DNA from: Paracoccus kondratievae
Lineage (GTDB): Bacteria; Pseudomonadota; Alphaproteobacteria; Rhodobacterales; Rhodobacteraceae
DNA: 64,000 nucleotides
Direction of reading: 5' to 3'
NCBI RefSeq assembly: GCF_009301415.1
Contig: NZ_CP045072.1
Span: 655,501 to 719,500, forward strand
Numbering within the stretch: the first letter of the stretch is position 1; each line of letters starts with the position of its first letter. Made by a program: the position numbers and the translations under genes. Below, piece after piece: positions 19,797 to 27,328 of the stretch. The notes below the pieces were generated by a model that did not search any database, was not told where the DNA came from, and worked only from the letters and a program-made list of their open reading frames with translations.

Positions 19797-21554
19797 ATGC
19801 TGCTTTCGGCATTGAAAATACTGATCTTTTTTGCCATAGTTCTGGTCTTGGCGCTGGGGGCTATGCAGCTATCGGAAACCGGCGGCGGCCTTAGCATGGT
19901 CTATGGCGGCACCGAATACACCCTGGGTCCGGTACAGCTGATCATCGCGGCGCTGATCGTGGTGTTGCTGGGCTGGGCGCTGGTGCGCATCCTTGGCATA
20001 CTGCTGGCATTCATGCGCTTTCTTTTGGGCGATGAGACCGCGATCAATCGCTATTTTGCCCGCTCGCGTGAGCGTAAGGGTTATGAGGCTCTGTCCGAAG
20101 GGATGCTTGCCGTCGCCTCGGGCGAGGGCAAGCTTGCGCAGGACAAGGCAGCCAAAGCGGCCAAGTTCCTTGACAAGCCCCATGTCACCGACCTGTTGGC
20201 CGCGCAGGCCGCTGAGGTTGCCGGCGATAGCCGCAAGGCGGGCGAGATCTACCGTCGTCTGCTGTCTGACCAGCGTACCCGCTTTGTCGGTATTCGTGGT
20301 CTGATGCGGCAGAAACTGGATGAAGGTGATACCACAACTGCCTTGAAATTGGCCGAAAAAGCCTACGCGCTGAAACCGAAGCATCCCGAGTTGCAGGATA
20401 CGCTGTTGCAGCTGCAGACGCGTGAAGGCGACTGGAAAGGCGCGCGCGCGGTTCTGAAGGACAAGCGCCAGCAGGGCCTGTTGCCCAAGGATGTTCATAT
20501 CCGCCGCGATGCGGTTCTGGCGCTGAAAGAGGCATCCGAGGTGCTGGCTCAGGGCAATTCGATCAGCGCCCGCGAGGCGGCGATTTCGGCTAACCGCGCC
20601 AGCCCGGACCTGATTCCGGCGGCGGTTCTGGCCGCGCGCAGCTATATCGCACAAAACGACGCGCGCAACGCCAGCCGGGTGCTGCAGAAAACCTGGAGCG
20701 TCCGGCCTCATCCCTCGGTTGCGGCGACCTATGCCGAGATCGCCCCCGACGAAAAGCCGGCCGCCCGGCTGCGCCGCTTCGAAGATCTTATGCGCCAGAA
20801 CCCCGATCACGAGGAAACCAAACTTCTGCGGGCAGAGCTGCTGCTTGCTGTCGAGGACTTTCCCGGCGCACGGCGCGCCTTGGGCGATCTGGCCGAGAAG
20901 CATCCGACGGTGCGTTCGCTGTCGATCCTTGCCGCGGTCGAACGGGGCGAGGGTTCTGATGATGCGGTGGTGCGTGGCATTCTGGCCCGGGCGCTGGTTG
21001 CAAGCCGTGGGCCGCAATGGGTCTGCGACAAGTGCCACAACGTCATGGCCGACTGGTCTCCGACTTGCGACAGCTGTGGCGGGTTCGATACGCTGACCTG
21101 GCGCGAGCCCGAGACACCGGCCTGGAGCGCACCTGTCCCGAACGGGGTTGAGATGCTGCCGCTGCTGGTCGGAAGCAAGCCTGAAGGGGCTGGGGCGGCG
21201 CCTGTTTCTGTCGATGTTCCCGCCCTCGATCCTGCACCGCACCCGGCAGAGCCGGGGCAGATCGGCTCTGACCCGGCCGTGGCCAAGGTGGCTGCCGCGC
21301 CAGTCGAGATACCGGATGTTTCGCCGGGGATGGTGCCGCGCGAATCGGATTATCGCCGCGTTTCCTCCGGTGTTGGCGGGGCTGAGCCCGCGATGACCGT
21401 TACCGATCCGGACCCGGAGCCCGAGCCAGCCCCCGCCGCCCCCGAAGTTGCGCGCAAGCCTGTGCCTGCGGTCGGGGGCGACGTTCTGCCGGTGCGTCCT
21501 GATGTCGAGCCGCCAGAAGAGGATGACTTGACGAATACGGGGAAAAAACTCTGA
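19797..21554 (+). CDS. hemY: HemY-like TPR membrane protein with C-terminal zinc ribbon
   Basis: A 585-aa protein starting with two membrane helices (about residues 3-24 and 36-66), then a HemY N-domain (DETAINRYFARSR) and TPR-like helical repeats to about residue 390. Near residues 407-436 a CX2C...CX2C pair (CDKCH and CDSCG) forms a likely zinc ribbon, followed by a proline/glutamate-rich tail. HemY of this type is a cluster companion, not the protoporphyrinogen oxidase once given that name in Gram-positives; its role in heme synthesis is unclear. The ATG at 19797 lies 11 bases after the mic60 stop with GGGGCG upstream. Confidence 0.85.
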   Translation: MLLSALKILIFFAIVLVLALGAMQLSETGGGLSMVYGGTEYTLGPVQLIIAALIVVLLGWALVRILGILLAFMRFLLGDETAINRYFARSRERKGYEALSEGMLAVASGEGKLAQDKAAKAAKFLDKPHVTDLLAAQAAEVAGDSRKAGEIYRRLLSDQRTRFVGIRGLMRQKLDEGDTTTALKLAEKAYALKPKHPELQDTLLQLQTREGDWKGARAVLKDKRQQGLLPKDVHIRRDAVLALKEASEVLAQGNSISAREAAISANRASPDLIPAAVLAARSYIAQNDARNASRVLQKTWSVRPHPSVAATYAEIAPDEKPAARLRRFEDLMRQNPDHEETKLLRAELLLAVEDFPGARRALGDLAEKHPTVRSLSILAAVERGEGSDDAVVRGILARALVASRGPQWVCDKCHNVMADWSPTCDSCGGFDTLTWREPETPAWSAPVPNGVEMLPLLVGSKPEGAGAAPVSVDVPALDPAPHPAEPGQIGSDPAVAKVAAAPVEIPDVSPGMVPRESDYRRVSSGVGGAEPAMTVTDPDPEPEPAPAAPEVARKPVPAVGGDVLPVRPDVEPPEEDDLTNTGKKL

Positions 21555-21606
21555 TCCCCCCTTTTCGTCCGCGCGGGAACCTGCTATCTGGCGCGGCGTA
21601 CAAGAT

Positions 21607-21682
21607 GCCGCTGTAGCTCAGCTGGTAGAGCACGTCATTCGTAATGATGGGGTCGGGGGTTCGAGTCCCTTCAGCGGCACCA
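21607..21682 (+). tRNA. tRNA-Thr (anticodon CGU)
   Basis: A 76-nt cloverleaf: acceptor GCCGCTG / CAGCGGC, D-stem GCTC / GAGC, anticodon stem CGTCA / TGATG around the loop TTCGTAA giving anticodon CGU (codon ACG), T-arm with loop TTCGAGT, and an encoded CCA. A strong terminator lies seven bases later. Confidence 0.97.
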
Positions 21683-21688
21683 TGAACC

Positions 21689-21736
21689 AGAGAAAACCCA
21701 CGCGCCGTCAATCGGTTGCGTGGGTTTTCTCTTTTT
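21689..21736 (+). terminator. Rho-independent terminator of tRNA-Thr
   Basis: A perfect 15-bp inverted repeat (AGAGAAAACCCACGC and its complement) with a 14-base loop is followed by a T-run, directly downstream of the tRNA. Confidence 0.93.
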
Positions 21737-21910
21737 AATCGCCCGGCTTGCTTGCGTGTCGCTGAATGCACCTCCTGCGTTTCCATACCGGTGGGCGTAA
21801 TCGTATTGCGGTCCCTTGCCGGGGTGATTACGCAGCACCTCGTAAGACTGCCGCCTGCTGCGCTGATTTATGGATCGCAGGCGAAACGCAATAATTCAAA
21901 GGATTACGGG

Positions 21911-22195
21911 ATGACCCTTACGAAACGCCTGATCATCGCCCTGATTGTCGGCATCGTCATCAGCGCGGGCGCGATGATCAGGGACAAGAAAAGAAATGCG
22001 GAATGGGTCGTCTCTCCCCAGCAGATCGCCGAGGCTCAGGCGCAGGGAAAACCCGGTTACGAAACCCGGCCAGGAACGGTGGCTGTGCTGCCGATCCGCA
22101 GTGAAACGGCCGACATTCTGCCCTATACGTGGGTGTTCTTTGGCCTGATCGGCGCAGCTGCGACCTTTGTCGTTACGCGGCGCCGTAAAGCCTGA
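21911..22195 (+). CDS. Small two-helix membrane protein, unknown
   Basis: A 94-aa protein with hydrophobic helices at residues 6-22 and 69-87 and a basic RRRKA tail. Between them lies a polar loop with QQIAEAQAQGKPGYETRPG. No family recognised. The ATG at 21911 is chosen because AAAGGA precedes it by about nine bases; the frame extends upstream to 21716 but that part overlaps the tRNA terminator. It is the last host gene before the island's left boundary; the following 178 bases show nothing clear. Confidence 0.55.
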   Translation: MTLTKRLIIALIVGIVISAGAMIRDKKRNAEWVVSPQQIAEAQAQGKPGYETRPGTVAVLPIRSETADILPYTWVFFGLIGAAATFVVTRRRKA

Positions 22196-22373
22196 AAGAA
22201 GGGCAGGGCATGTGACCTTCGCCTCGGGGCTTTCTCTGAGGCAGAGTCTCGTCCGGCCGTTTGGCCAAAGAATAGAGGGCGTCGCGGGTTCCACGGCGCC
22301 GCTTATCCTAAAGGGGCCAAAGCCGTGCCTCCGTGCATCATCGCTAGGCCAGCTCATGTTCTGTATCAGGAGG

Positions 22374-22421
22374 ATGGTGACCCCGACAGGACTTGAACCT
22401 GTAACCTGCCCCTTAGGAGGG
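22374..22421 (-). repeat. attL: 48-bp copy of the tRNA-Arg(CCU) 3' part
   Basis: This 48-bp block is identical to 44226-44273, which is the 3' part of the intact tRNA-Arg plus one flanking base. Here it is followed by unrelated sequence, so there is no acceptor 5' strand or D-arm and no functional tRNA. The integrase stop lies 30 bases further on, the usual place for an attachment site. Confidence 0.92.
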
Positions 22422-22450
22422 ATAGTCCCATATCCGAATTCTCCTTTTCT

Positions 22451-23530
22451 TTACATTCCTTTAGCGCATTCAGAAGTCGTGGTATGTACCGGCTTTGTAC
22501 GAAACCGCGCACGAATCTGCCCTTCGTCAACCTCGGCGTGAGCATAAATGCGCATCGGCAGATTTGCATCAGCCCATCGCCCTGCCTCGGCCGCAGTGAC
22601 CGGATCAACCTGCTGGCGCACGACCAGTTCGGTGTAAAAGCCGTGACGACCCGCGGCATGAGCTGACAGATAGGGGATTCCGGCACGCTTGCAGATGGTG
22701 CGCCAGCGATTGTTGTAGCCTGTCGAGCTACCATAGCCGAAAACACGCGGGTCCAGCAGAGCCCCTGTGCGGCGGTTACGCGGCCGCTTCGGCTCCAGTG
22801 CCTCGATTTCCACCATCATTTCCGGCGACACGGTGACCCAGGCTTCCGGGTGCCCCTTCTGCGCCTTCAAACGCACCTTGCACTCATCCGGTCGCAGGTC
22901 ATTGGGCCGAATTGATACGGCCTGATCGATCCGCGCTGCGGTCTCGAACATGAAGCGAACCAGGGCAGCGTTATAGGGATCGGCGGCGATGCAGAAGGCG
23001 TCAATCCATTTCCGATTCGACGGCTTTCGCTTTATTCGGCTCTGACGATTGCGTTTTCGGTCTTGGGCAATCCGCTCGAATTGATCGTATGGCTTAACAC
23101 GCAAGAGCGGGGTGCCAACCAACTCATGCGCGTTGTTGATAGCGGCGCGAGCGGGCGTGACAATTTCCCGCCACCAGGTGTCCGTCGAGACATTCGGCCG
23201 AAGCTTAGCCCCAAGGTTCTTGAGAAGTTTTCCGGTAATATCAGAGATAAGCATATCGCCGATTTCATCTAGAATCGGCAAGAGTTTTCGCGCCTCTCGC
23301 TCCTTTGCCTGATAAAGATATACCGCATCTCTAAAATAGTAGGTTTCCTTCGCGCCACTATAATGGCGGCGACGCTGTATATCCGTTTCCTCGGCTATCC
23401 AGTCATGCGCGCCAGCTTCATCAGTCGCGCCCGTGCTTTTGCGGTATGGACCTGTGATGGCGCGGCCGTTGATTTCGACACGACCCCTGACCCACCAGAT
23501 GCGGCCCCGGAGATATGGTTCGAGCGGCAT
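22451..23530 (-). CDS. int: Tyrosine-type site-specific integrase
   Basis: A 359-aa phage/plasmid-type integrase. The catalytic core shows the first Arg in FETAARIDQAVS (about residue 198), the HXXR box as HAAGRHGF (about 295), and the nucleophile Tyr in RIYAHAEVD (about 332). The N-terminus (YLRGRIWWVRGRV) is the arm-type binding domain of short integrases. The ATG at 23530 has GGAGGGACAGAA directly upstream, a strong ribosome site, and lies inside the previous gene (136-base overlap). It sits next to the left attachment repeat and most likely catalyses the tRNA-Arg integration. Confidence 0.9.
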   Translation of the reverse strand: MPLEPYLRGRIWWVRGRVEINGRAITGPYRKSTGATDEAGAHDWIAEETDIQRRRHYSGAKETYYFRDAVYLYQAKEREARKLLPILDEIGDMLISDITGKLLKNLGAKLRPNVSTDTWWREIVTPARAAINNAHELVGTPLLRVKPYDQFERIAQDRKRNRQSRIKRKPSNRKWIDAFCIAADPYNAALVRFMFETAARIDQAVSIRPNDLRPDECKVRLKAQKGHPEAWVTVSPEMMVEIEALEPKRPRNRRTGALLDPRVFGYGSSTGYNNRWRTICKRAGIPYLSAHAAGRHGFYTELVVRQQVDPVTAAEAGRWADANLPMRIYAHAEVDEGQIRARFRTKPVHTTTSECAKGM

Positions 23531-23757
23531 TTCTGTCCCTCCATTAAAATCTCATCAAGATGAGCAGGCGTAATGATCATCGCATTTCCCAGACGGTAGC
23601 AGGCTCCAATCCGGTTCGCCTTTTCCCTCAGGCTCCGTTCGCTGATTTCCAGACCCCGTTCGCAAAGCCGCATGACCCATTCTGCCGGTGTCATGCCCGT
23701 ATCAAGAATTTCGGACCCTGTCGGTTCGCGATTTACGGTCATCTTGGAAACGCTCAT
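23395..23757 (-). CDS. Excisionase-like small protein A
   Basis: A 120-aa protein whose first 70 residues (TPAEWVMRLCERGLEI ... AMIITPAHLDEILMEG) look like a winged-helix DNA-binding module of excisionase type. The C-terminal 45 residues are a basic tail that overlaps the integrase start out of frame. It is clearly paralogous to the next gene: TPxEW, SxRxLRxKA, and ITPxxxDEIL are shared. It probably acts as a recombination directionality factor or regulator of int. Function is inferred from position. Confidence 0.6.
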   Translation of the reverse strand: MSVSKMTVNREPTGSEILDTGMTPAEWVMRLCERGLEISERSLREKANRIGACYRLGNAMIITPAHLDEILMEGQKCRSNHISGAASGGSGVVSKSTAAPSQVHTAKARARLMKLARMTG

Positions 23758-23780
23758 TCGCTGAAAGCTTCGTGAAATAC

Positions 23781-24023
23781 TTACGCGGAAGGCCGCTGTG
23801 AGGGACGCCGCGCTCGGTCAGCCTGCGAAATGAGGTCCGCTTCACGCAGCAAGATCTCATCCATCTGGTCGGGGGTGATGAAAATCGCCCGTCCGATGGC
23901 GAAGTATTGACCGTGCGTGCGGGCCTTGGAGCGTAGTGTACGCGGTGACAACTCGACTCCACGCGGGCGAAGCTTCGCCGACCATTCTTCAGGGGTGCGC
24001 CCCAGATCGAAAATCTTCGACAT
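23781..24023 (-). CDS. Excisionase-like small protein B
   Basis: An 80-aa protein paralogous to the one just downstream, sharing the pattern TPEEWSAKL ... GVELSPRTLRSKA ... AIFITPDQMDEIL. AAAGGAG precedes the ATG by six bases. It lacks the long basic tail of its partner. It is the first gene of the xis-like/int operon and divergent from the Xre gene. A role as DNA-bending factor at the attachment site or as a regulator is likely but untested. Confidence 0.6.
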   Translation of the reverse strand: MSKIFDLGRTPEEWSAKLRPRGVELSPRTLRSKARTHGQYFAIGRAIFITPDQMDEILLREADLISQADRARRPSQRPSA

Positions 24024-24102
24024 GTCTGTTCTCCTTTCCTATATATTGGAAAACATGCATGGACAGATCGGTCAATGGATTGAAAAATATCGTCATTTTT
24101 AG

Positions 24103-24116
24103 TGCAAGAACTTGCA
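24103..24116. promoter_or_regulatory. Candidate operator: inverted repeat TGCAAG-AA-CTTGCA
   Basis: Perfect six-base arms around two bases lie in the 117-bp space between divergent genes (xis-like on the left, xre on the right). A further half-like TTGCAT follows about seven bases later. The position fits a binding site for the adjacent Xre protein controlling both directions. Confidence 0.4.
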
Positions 24117-24140
24117 TCTTTTGCATGGAGACGTCGCGAA

Positions 24141-24755
24141 ATGAACGGGAAAACGCCCCAAACGGACCTCGATATCAGCTTTGATGACGACGATCTGGAC
24201 TGGGATGCATGGCTGCAGGACGATTTTGATTCGTATGAGCCTGAGAGTAAGCGTGCCCCGGTTGCACCTGTGGGTGCGATCCTGAAGCAGGCGCGGCGGA
24301 AGATTGAAGAAAAGGGCATCTCACAGGAGGAGATGGCGCGGCGGCTTGGCATCCCCAAACGAACCTACATCGCCTACGAGTCGCAGGAAGTGCCCAAGGT
24401 GCCCGCCGAGGTGCTGCGCAGGCTTGCCGCGATAAGCGATATCGATGCCGAGTTCATTCTGACCGGGCGGATGCGCCATTGCGATTATGGTCCGATCCTG
24501 GAGGAAATCTTCGAGCTTCAGACATATATCGTTGCCCATTTTCGGAACGGAGAGGATCAGATCTCCTACGAGGACTTGCGTACAGTCGTCTATGAGGTGC
24601 TGTCGGATCGCGAGCAGGATCGCTGGTGGCGCGGCGATCCGACGATCCAGTACACGAAGGCCGACATTGTGCAGGCTGCTCGTAAGCACACCAAGTACGG
24701 CAAGCGCTATTGGGCGGCACTTGACGACGACGACGCTGATGCTTCTTCCACCTGA
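24141..24755 (+). CDS. Xre-family transcriptional regulator with C-terminal extension
   Basis: A 204-aa protein with an acidic start, a helix-turn-helix at about residues 48-100 (KGISQEEMARRLGIPKRTYIAYES) and a 100-residue C-terminal part not recognised, perhaps for dimerisation or sensing. The ATG at 24141 is preferred over the in-frame GTG at 24102, which would put the candidate operator inside the coding region; GGAG lies about ten bases before the ATG. Divergence from the xis-int operon suggests it is the element's master repressor or activator. Confidence 0.7.
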   Translation: MNGKTPQTDLDISFDDDDLDWDAWLQDDFDSYEPESKRAPVAPVGAILKQARRKIEEKGISQEEMARRLGIPKRTYIAYESQEVPKVPAEVLRRLAAISDIDAEFILTGRMRHCDYGPILEEIFELQTYIVAHFRNGEDQISYEDLRTVVYEVLSDREQDRWWRGDPTIQYTKADIVQAARKHTKYGKRYWAALDDDDADASST

Positions 24756-24925
24756 CGGACTGCATCAAGGCCCCCTGCTGCCGCCGGAGAAGCCGCCGAA
24801 TTGCGCCCCAAGTGCCTCTCCTCCAGGGACTGCAACTGTATACCTTGAAGATACGACATTGCCACATCTTGCGCACCCTAGAATGGCTTGCACAATTGGT
24901 GCTATAAAAGCACTATGTTCCCCGA

Positions 24926-25102
24926 ATGTTCAACAAGGAAACGCCCGTGACCGCAACGCTCGCCCGCCAAACTGCCTTCCCTGGTTTCTGTCCCGTGACC
25001 GAAGCTGTGGAAAAGTTGGCGACTGAAGGCGGGATCGAGGAGCGCGGCGCAATCTACACCAAGCGTGAGGTCGTCGATTTCATTCTCGACCTGGCAGGCT
25101 AG
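24926..25102 (+). pseudogene. Eco57I-type methyltransferase, N-terminal fragment
   Basis: Fifty-eight codons (MFNKETPVTATLARQ ... [20 protein letters not shown]) match the beginning of Eco57I-type restriction-modification methylases, whose conserved ERGAIYT and DFILDL are visible. The reading frame hits TAG where an IS3-type remnant begins (GGCTAGGC), so more than 90% of a normal gene of this class is missing and no remainder is found in the window. It is a relic of a restriction or phage-defence gene. The 170 bases upstream hold no gene. Confidence 0.65.
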
Positions 25103-25856
25103 GCGTCGATGACGAAAGCAACATAGACGAACCCCCTCCAAGTGGCGACGTAAGTGAAATCGCTGACCCAGAGCATGTTCGGCGCAGGCACGCGGAACTG
25201 CCGGTTCACCTTGTCCAGCGGGCACGAGGCCTTCTTGTCGGGGATCGTGGTCTTGTGCGGCTTGCCCCGGATGATGCCTTGAATACCCATGTCCTTCATC
25301 AGCCTGGCGACTGTGCAACGGGCGACATCGAAGCCTTCCCGATCCAGCTGACGCCAGACCTTGCGCACGCCGTAGACGCGCCAGTTCTCTTCGAAGACAC
25401 GCTCGATCTCGGGCCGCAGGGCTGCGTCACGCCGGGTGCGATCCGACAATCGGGCCGGATCGGCCCGCTTCGCCAGGTGATCGTAGTAGGTGGACGGGGC
25501 GATCGGCAGAACTCTGCAGATCGGCTCGACCCCGTGCTTCCCGCGCTGATCGTCTATGAACCCGACCATCACTTCGACCGGCGGTCGAGCTCCGCCATCG
25601 CAAAATATGCGCTCGCCTTGCGCAGGATCTCGTTGGCCTGGCGCAGTTCCCGGTTCTCCCGCTCCAGCGCCTTCATCTTCTCTGCCATGTCGGTCGGGAT
25701 GCCAGCACGCTTGCCGCTGTCGACCTCGGCCTTCTTGACCCACTCGTTCAGGGTCTGCGGCGCACAGCCGATCTTCGCGGAAATCGACATGACTGCCTGC
25801 CAACGCGATCCATGCTGACCCTCATTGTCGAGAACAGAGCCGTGCAGCATGGCCAC
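25099..25856 (-). mobile_element. IS3-family remnant (orfA and orfB, both ends lost)
   Basis: Two overlapping minus-strand frames typical of IS3: orfA (25569-25856, [21 protein letters not shown] and a leucine-zipper [16 protein letters not shown]) and orfB (25099-25803, [21 protein letters not shown] ... [10 protein letters not shown]). The orfB part contains the first catalytic Asp (WVSD) and stops at VID, near the second, so the region with the final Glu is missing. The N-terminus of orfA is also truncated. No terminal repeats are visible. The element is dead. Confidence 0.85.
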
Positions 25857-26270
25857 CTCAGCAAGTTAGCCGGAGCGGCCATTCGGACAGCCAGGGGCGT
25901 CCGCTGGGCCTGTTCGTCACCGCCGGTCAGGTCAGCGGCTACATCGGCGCACGGGCGTTCCTCAGCAGCCTCCCGAAAGTCGATTGGCTGCTCGGGGATC
26001 GCGGCCATGACGCCGATTGGTTCCGAGAAGCGATGCGAGAAGCGTTGCAAGACAAAGGGATACGCGCCTGCATCCCCGGTCGGAAGCAGCGCAAGACCCC
26101 GGTCAAATACGATAAGCGCCGGTATAAGCGCCGCAACCGCATCGAGATCATGTTCGGCAGGCTGAAGGACCGGAGACGCGTCGCGACCCGCTATGACAGA
26201 TGCCCCAAGGTCTTCCTCCCGGCCATCGCGCGCGCCGCAACCGTCATCTAATGGTTATGAAGCCTGACCC
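25857..26270 (+). mobile_element. IS5-family (IS427-like) 3' remnant
   Basis: The plus strand encodes a broken C-terminal half of a transposase closely matching the complete copy at 35584-36414 (shared GIRACIPGRKQRKTP, NRIEIMFGRLKD). Near 25870-25885 the frame is disrupted, and a 9-bp insertion duplicates EAMR near 26035. The outer end is intact: AGCCTGACCC then TA at 26271-26272. The left end is lost at the junction with the IS3 remnant. Confidence 0.8.
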
Positions 26271-27328
26271 TAGTAAAGCACCGCCCCCACATGCAGCCGC
26301 TTGTCGCTGCCCATGAAGAAGGCGACATTGCTGCTTTGGACATTGTCGGGATCGTCCGCCGCCGCCCAAAGGATGGGATCGGGCACGATGCGGATCAGCC
26401 GTTTGCCGGCCATGAATTCGATCACGAAATCCCGCTCGCCCAGCACCAGGTCCAAGGGCTGCAGGCGCATGCCCTGCGGATCGACCGGGCCGAGCTGCTC
26501 CAGCGCCGAGGTCTTCTCGATGAATTCATCGACCGAGGCGTAGTTCATGCTGGCGGCGATCTGGCGCCAGGCCGGCTCGTAGAGCTGACGGATGCGGTCA
26601 CGGTCGCCCGAGGACAGCGCGGCATGCAGCTCGCGATAGGCATCCAGCAGGCTGGCCCGCAGTTCGGGCGTGTCAGACAGGACGGGGGCCTTGGCCCAGG
26701 GCAACTCGGGCAATTCATCGGCCAGCTCGAACACCGCCATGGCGCGGCGCGCGGTCCATGTGCTGCCCCAGCCGTCAGCCAGCTCCTGCCGGTCGTAGCC
26801 GCCGCCGGCGACCAGCATCGGAGGCTGCGTCGCGATCTGCACAGGCAGGCCGAAGCGGGTTTCGGCGGGCGACTGGATGTCGTTCTTTTCGTCCAGCGTC
26901 AGGTTCAGCAGCGTGGCCCGGCGCGTGTCGCGCGTCTTCAGATCCAGGCGCTCGATCTCGGTCAGGAAATAGAAATCCGGCGTCGCCACGTTGAACTCGT
27001 AGGGATCGCCCGCGACCGAGACGAAGGTGACGGTGATCTCGTTCCGGCCGCTTTGCAGATAGGCGTTCACCGGCAGGGTAAAATTCGTGTCCTGCCCGTT
27101 GAAGTCGCGCCAGACCGTCACGTCGTTGATGCGCAGCGACCAGAACGCTGCCGCGCCGGCAGCCGAGAGGTAGTAATTCGCAGGATCGGTTTTCTGCTGC
27201 GCCAAGACGGGTGCTCCCCAGAACGTGAAAAGGCAAAGAGACAGGGTTGCGGCCAGCGTCCGCTCAATAGTCCTGCCAGGCAGGAGCCGTCCCGGTAACG
27301 CGTGGGACAGTCGGTTCCAAAAGAACAT
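26270..27328 (-). CDS. Secreted protein of unknown function, putative T6SS-linked partner
   Basis: A 352-aa protein with a signal peptide (residues 1-44: basic stretch, LAATLSLCLFTFWG, cleavage near VLAQQ). The mature part shows no known motif; beta-rich first half (LRINDVTVWRDFNGQ) and a helical middle (ELRASLLDAYRELHAALSSGD) are suggested by pattern. The ATG at 27328 has GGAGG eight bases upstream and lies inside the 3' end of the preceding 607-aa gene (65-base overlap). Co-transcription downstream of a VgrG-PAAR-effector set suggests a periplasmic immunity protein; that is inference. Its stop codon falls on an IS5 target site. Confidence 0.6.
   Translation of the reverse strand: MFFWNRLSHALPGRLLPGRTIERTLAATLSLCLFTFWGAPVLAQQKTDPANYYLSAAGAAAFWSLRINDVTVWRDFNGQDTNFTLPVNAYLQSGRNEITVTFVSVAGDPYEFNVATPDFYFLTEIERLDLKTRDTRRATLLNLTLDEKNDIQSPAETRFGLPVQIATQPPMLVAGGGYDRQELADGWGSTWTARRAMAVFELADELPELPWAKAPVLSDTPELRASLLDAYRELHAALSSGDRDRIRQLYEPAWRQIAASMNYASVDEFIEKTSALEQLGPVDPQGMRLQPLDLVLGERDFVIEFMAGKRLIRIVPDPILWAAADDPDNVQSSNVAFFMGSDKRLHVGAVLY

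Noticed and set aside
21400..21786. 128-codon minus-strand frame containing EGTRTPDPIITNDVLYQLSYSGI-like sequence
   Set aside because: This is the well-known false protein produced by translating a tRNA gene; it lies over tRNA-Thr and its terminator.
22374..22450. A second tRNA-Arg on the left
   Set aside because: Only the 3' part is present (anticodon stem to CCA). No acceptor 5' strand or D-arm exists, so it is an attachment-site copy.
25812..26165. 117-codon plus-strand frame across the IS junction
   Set aside because: It is out of phase with the IS5 transposase remnant, whose family motifs lie in another frame.
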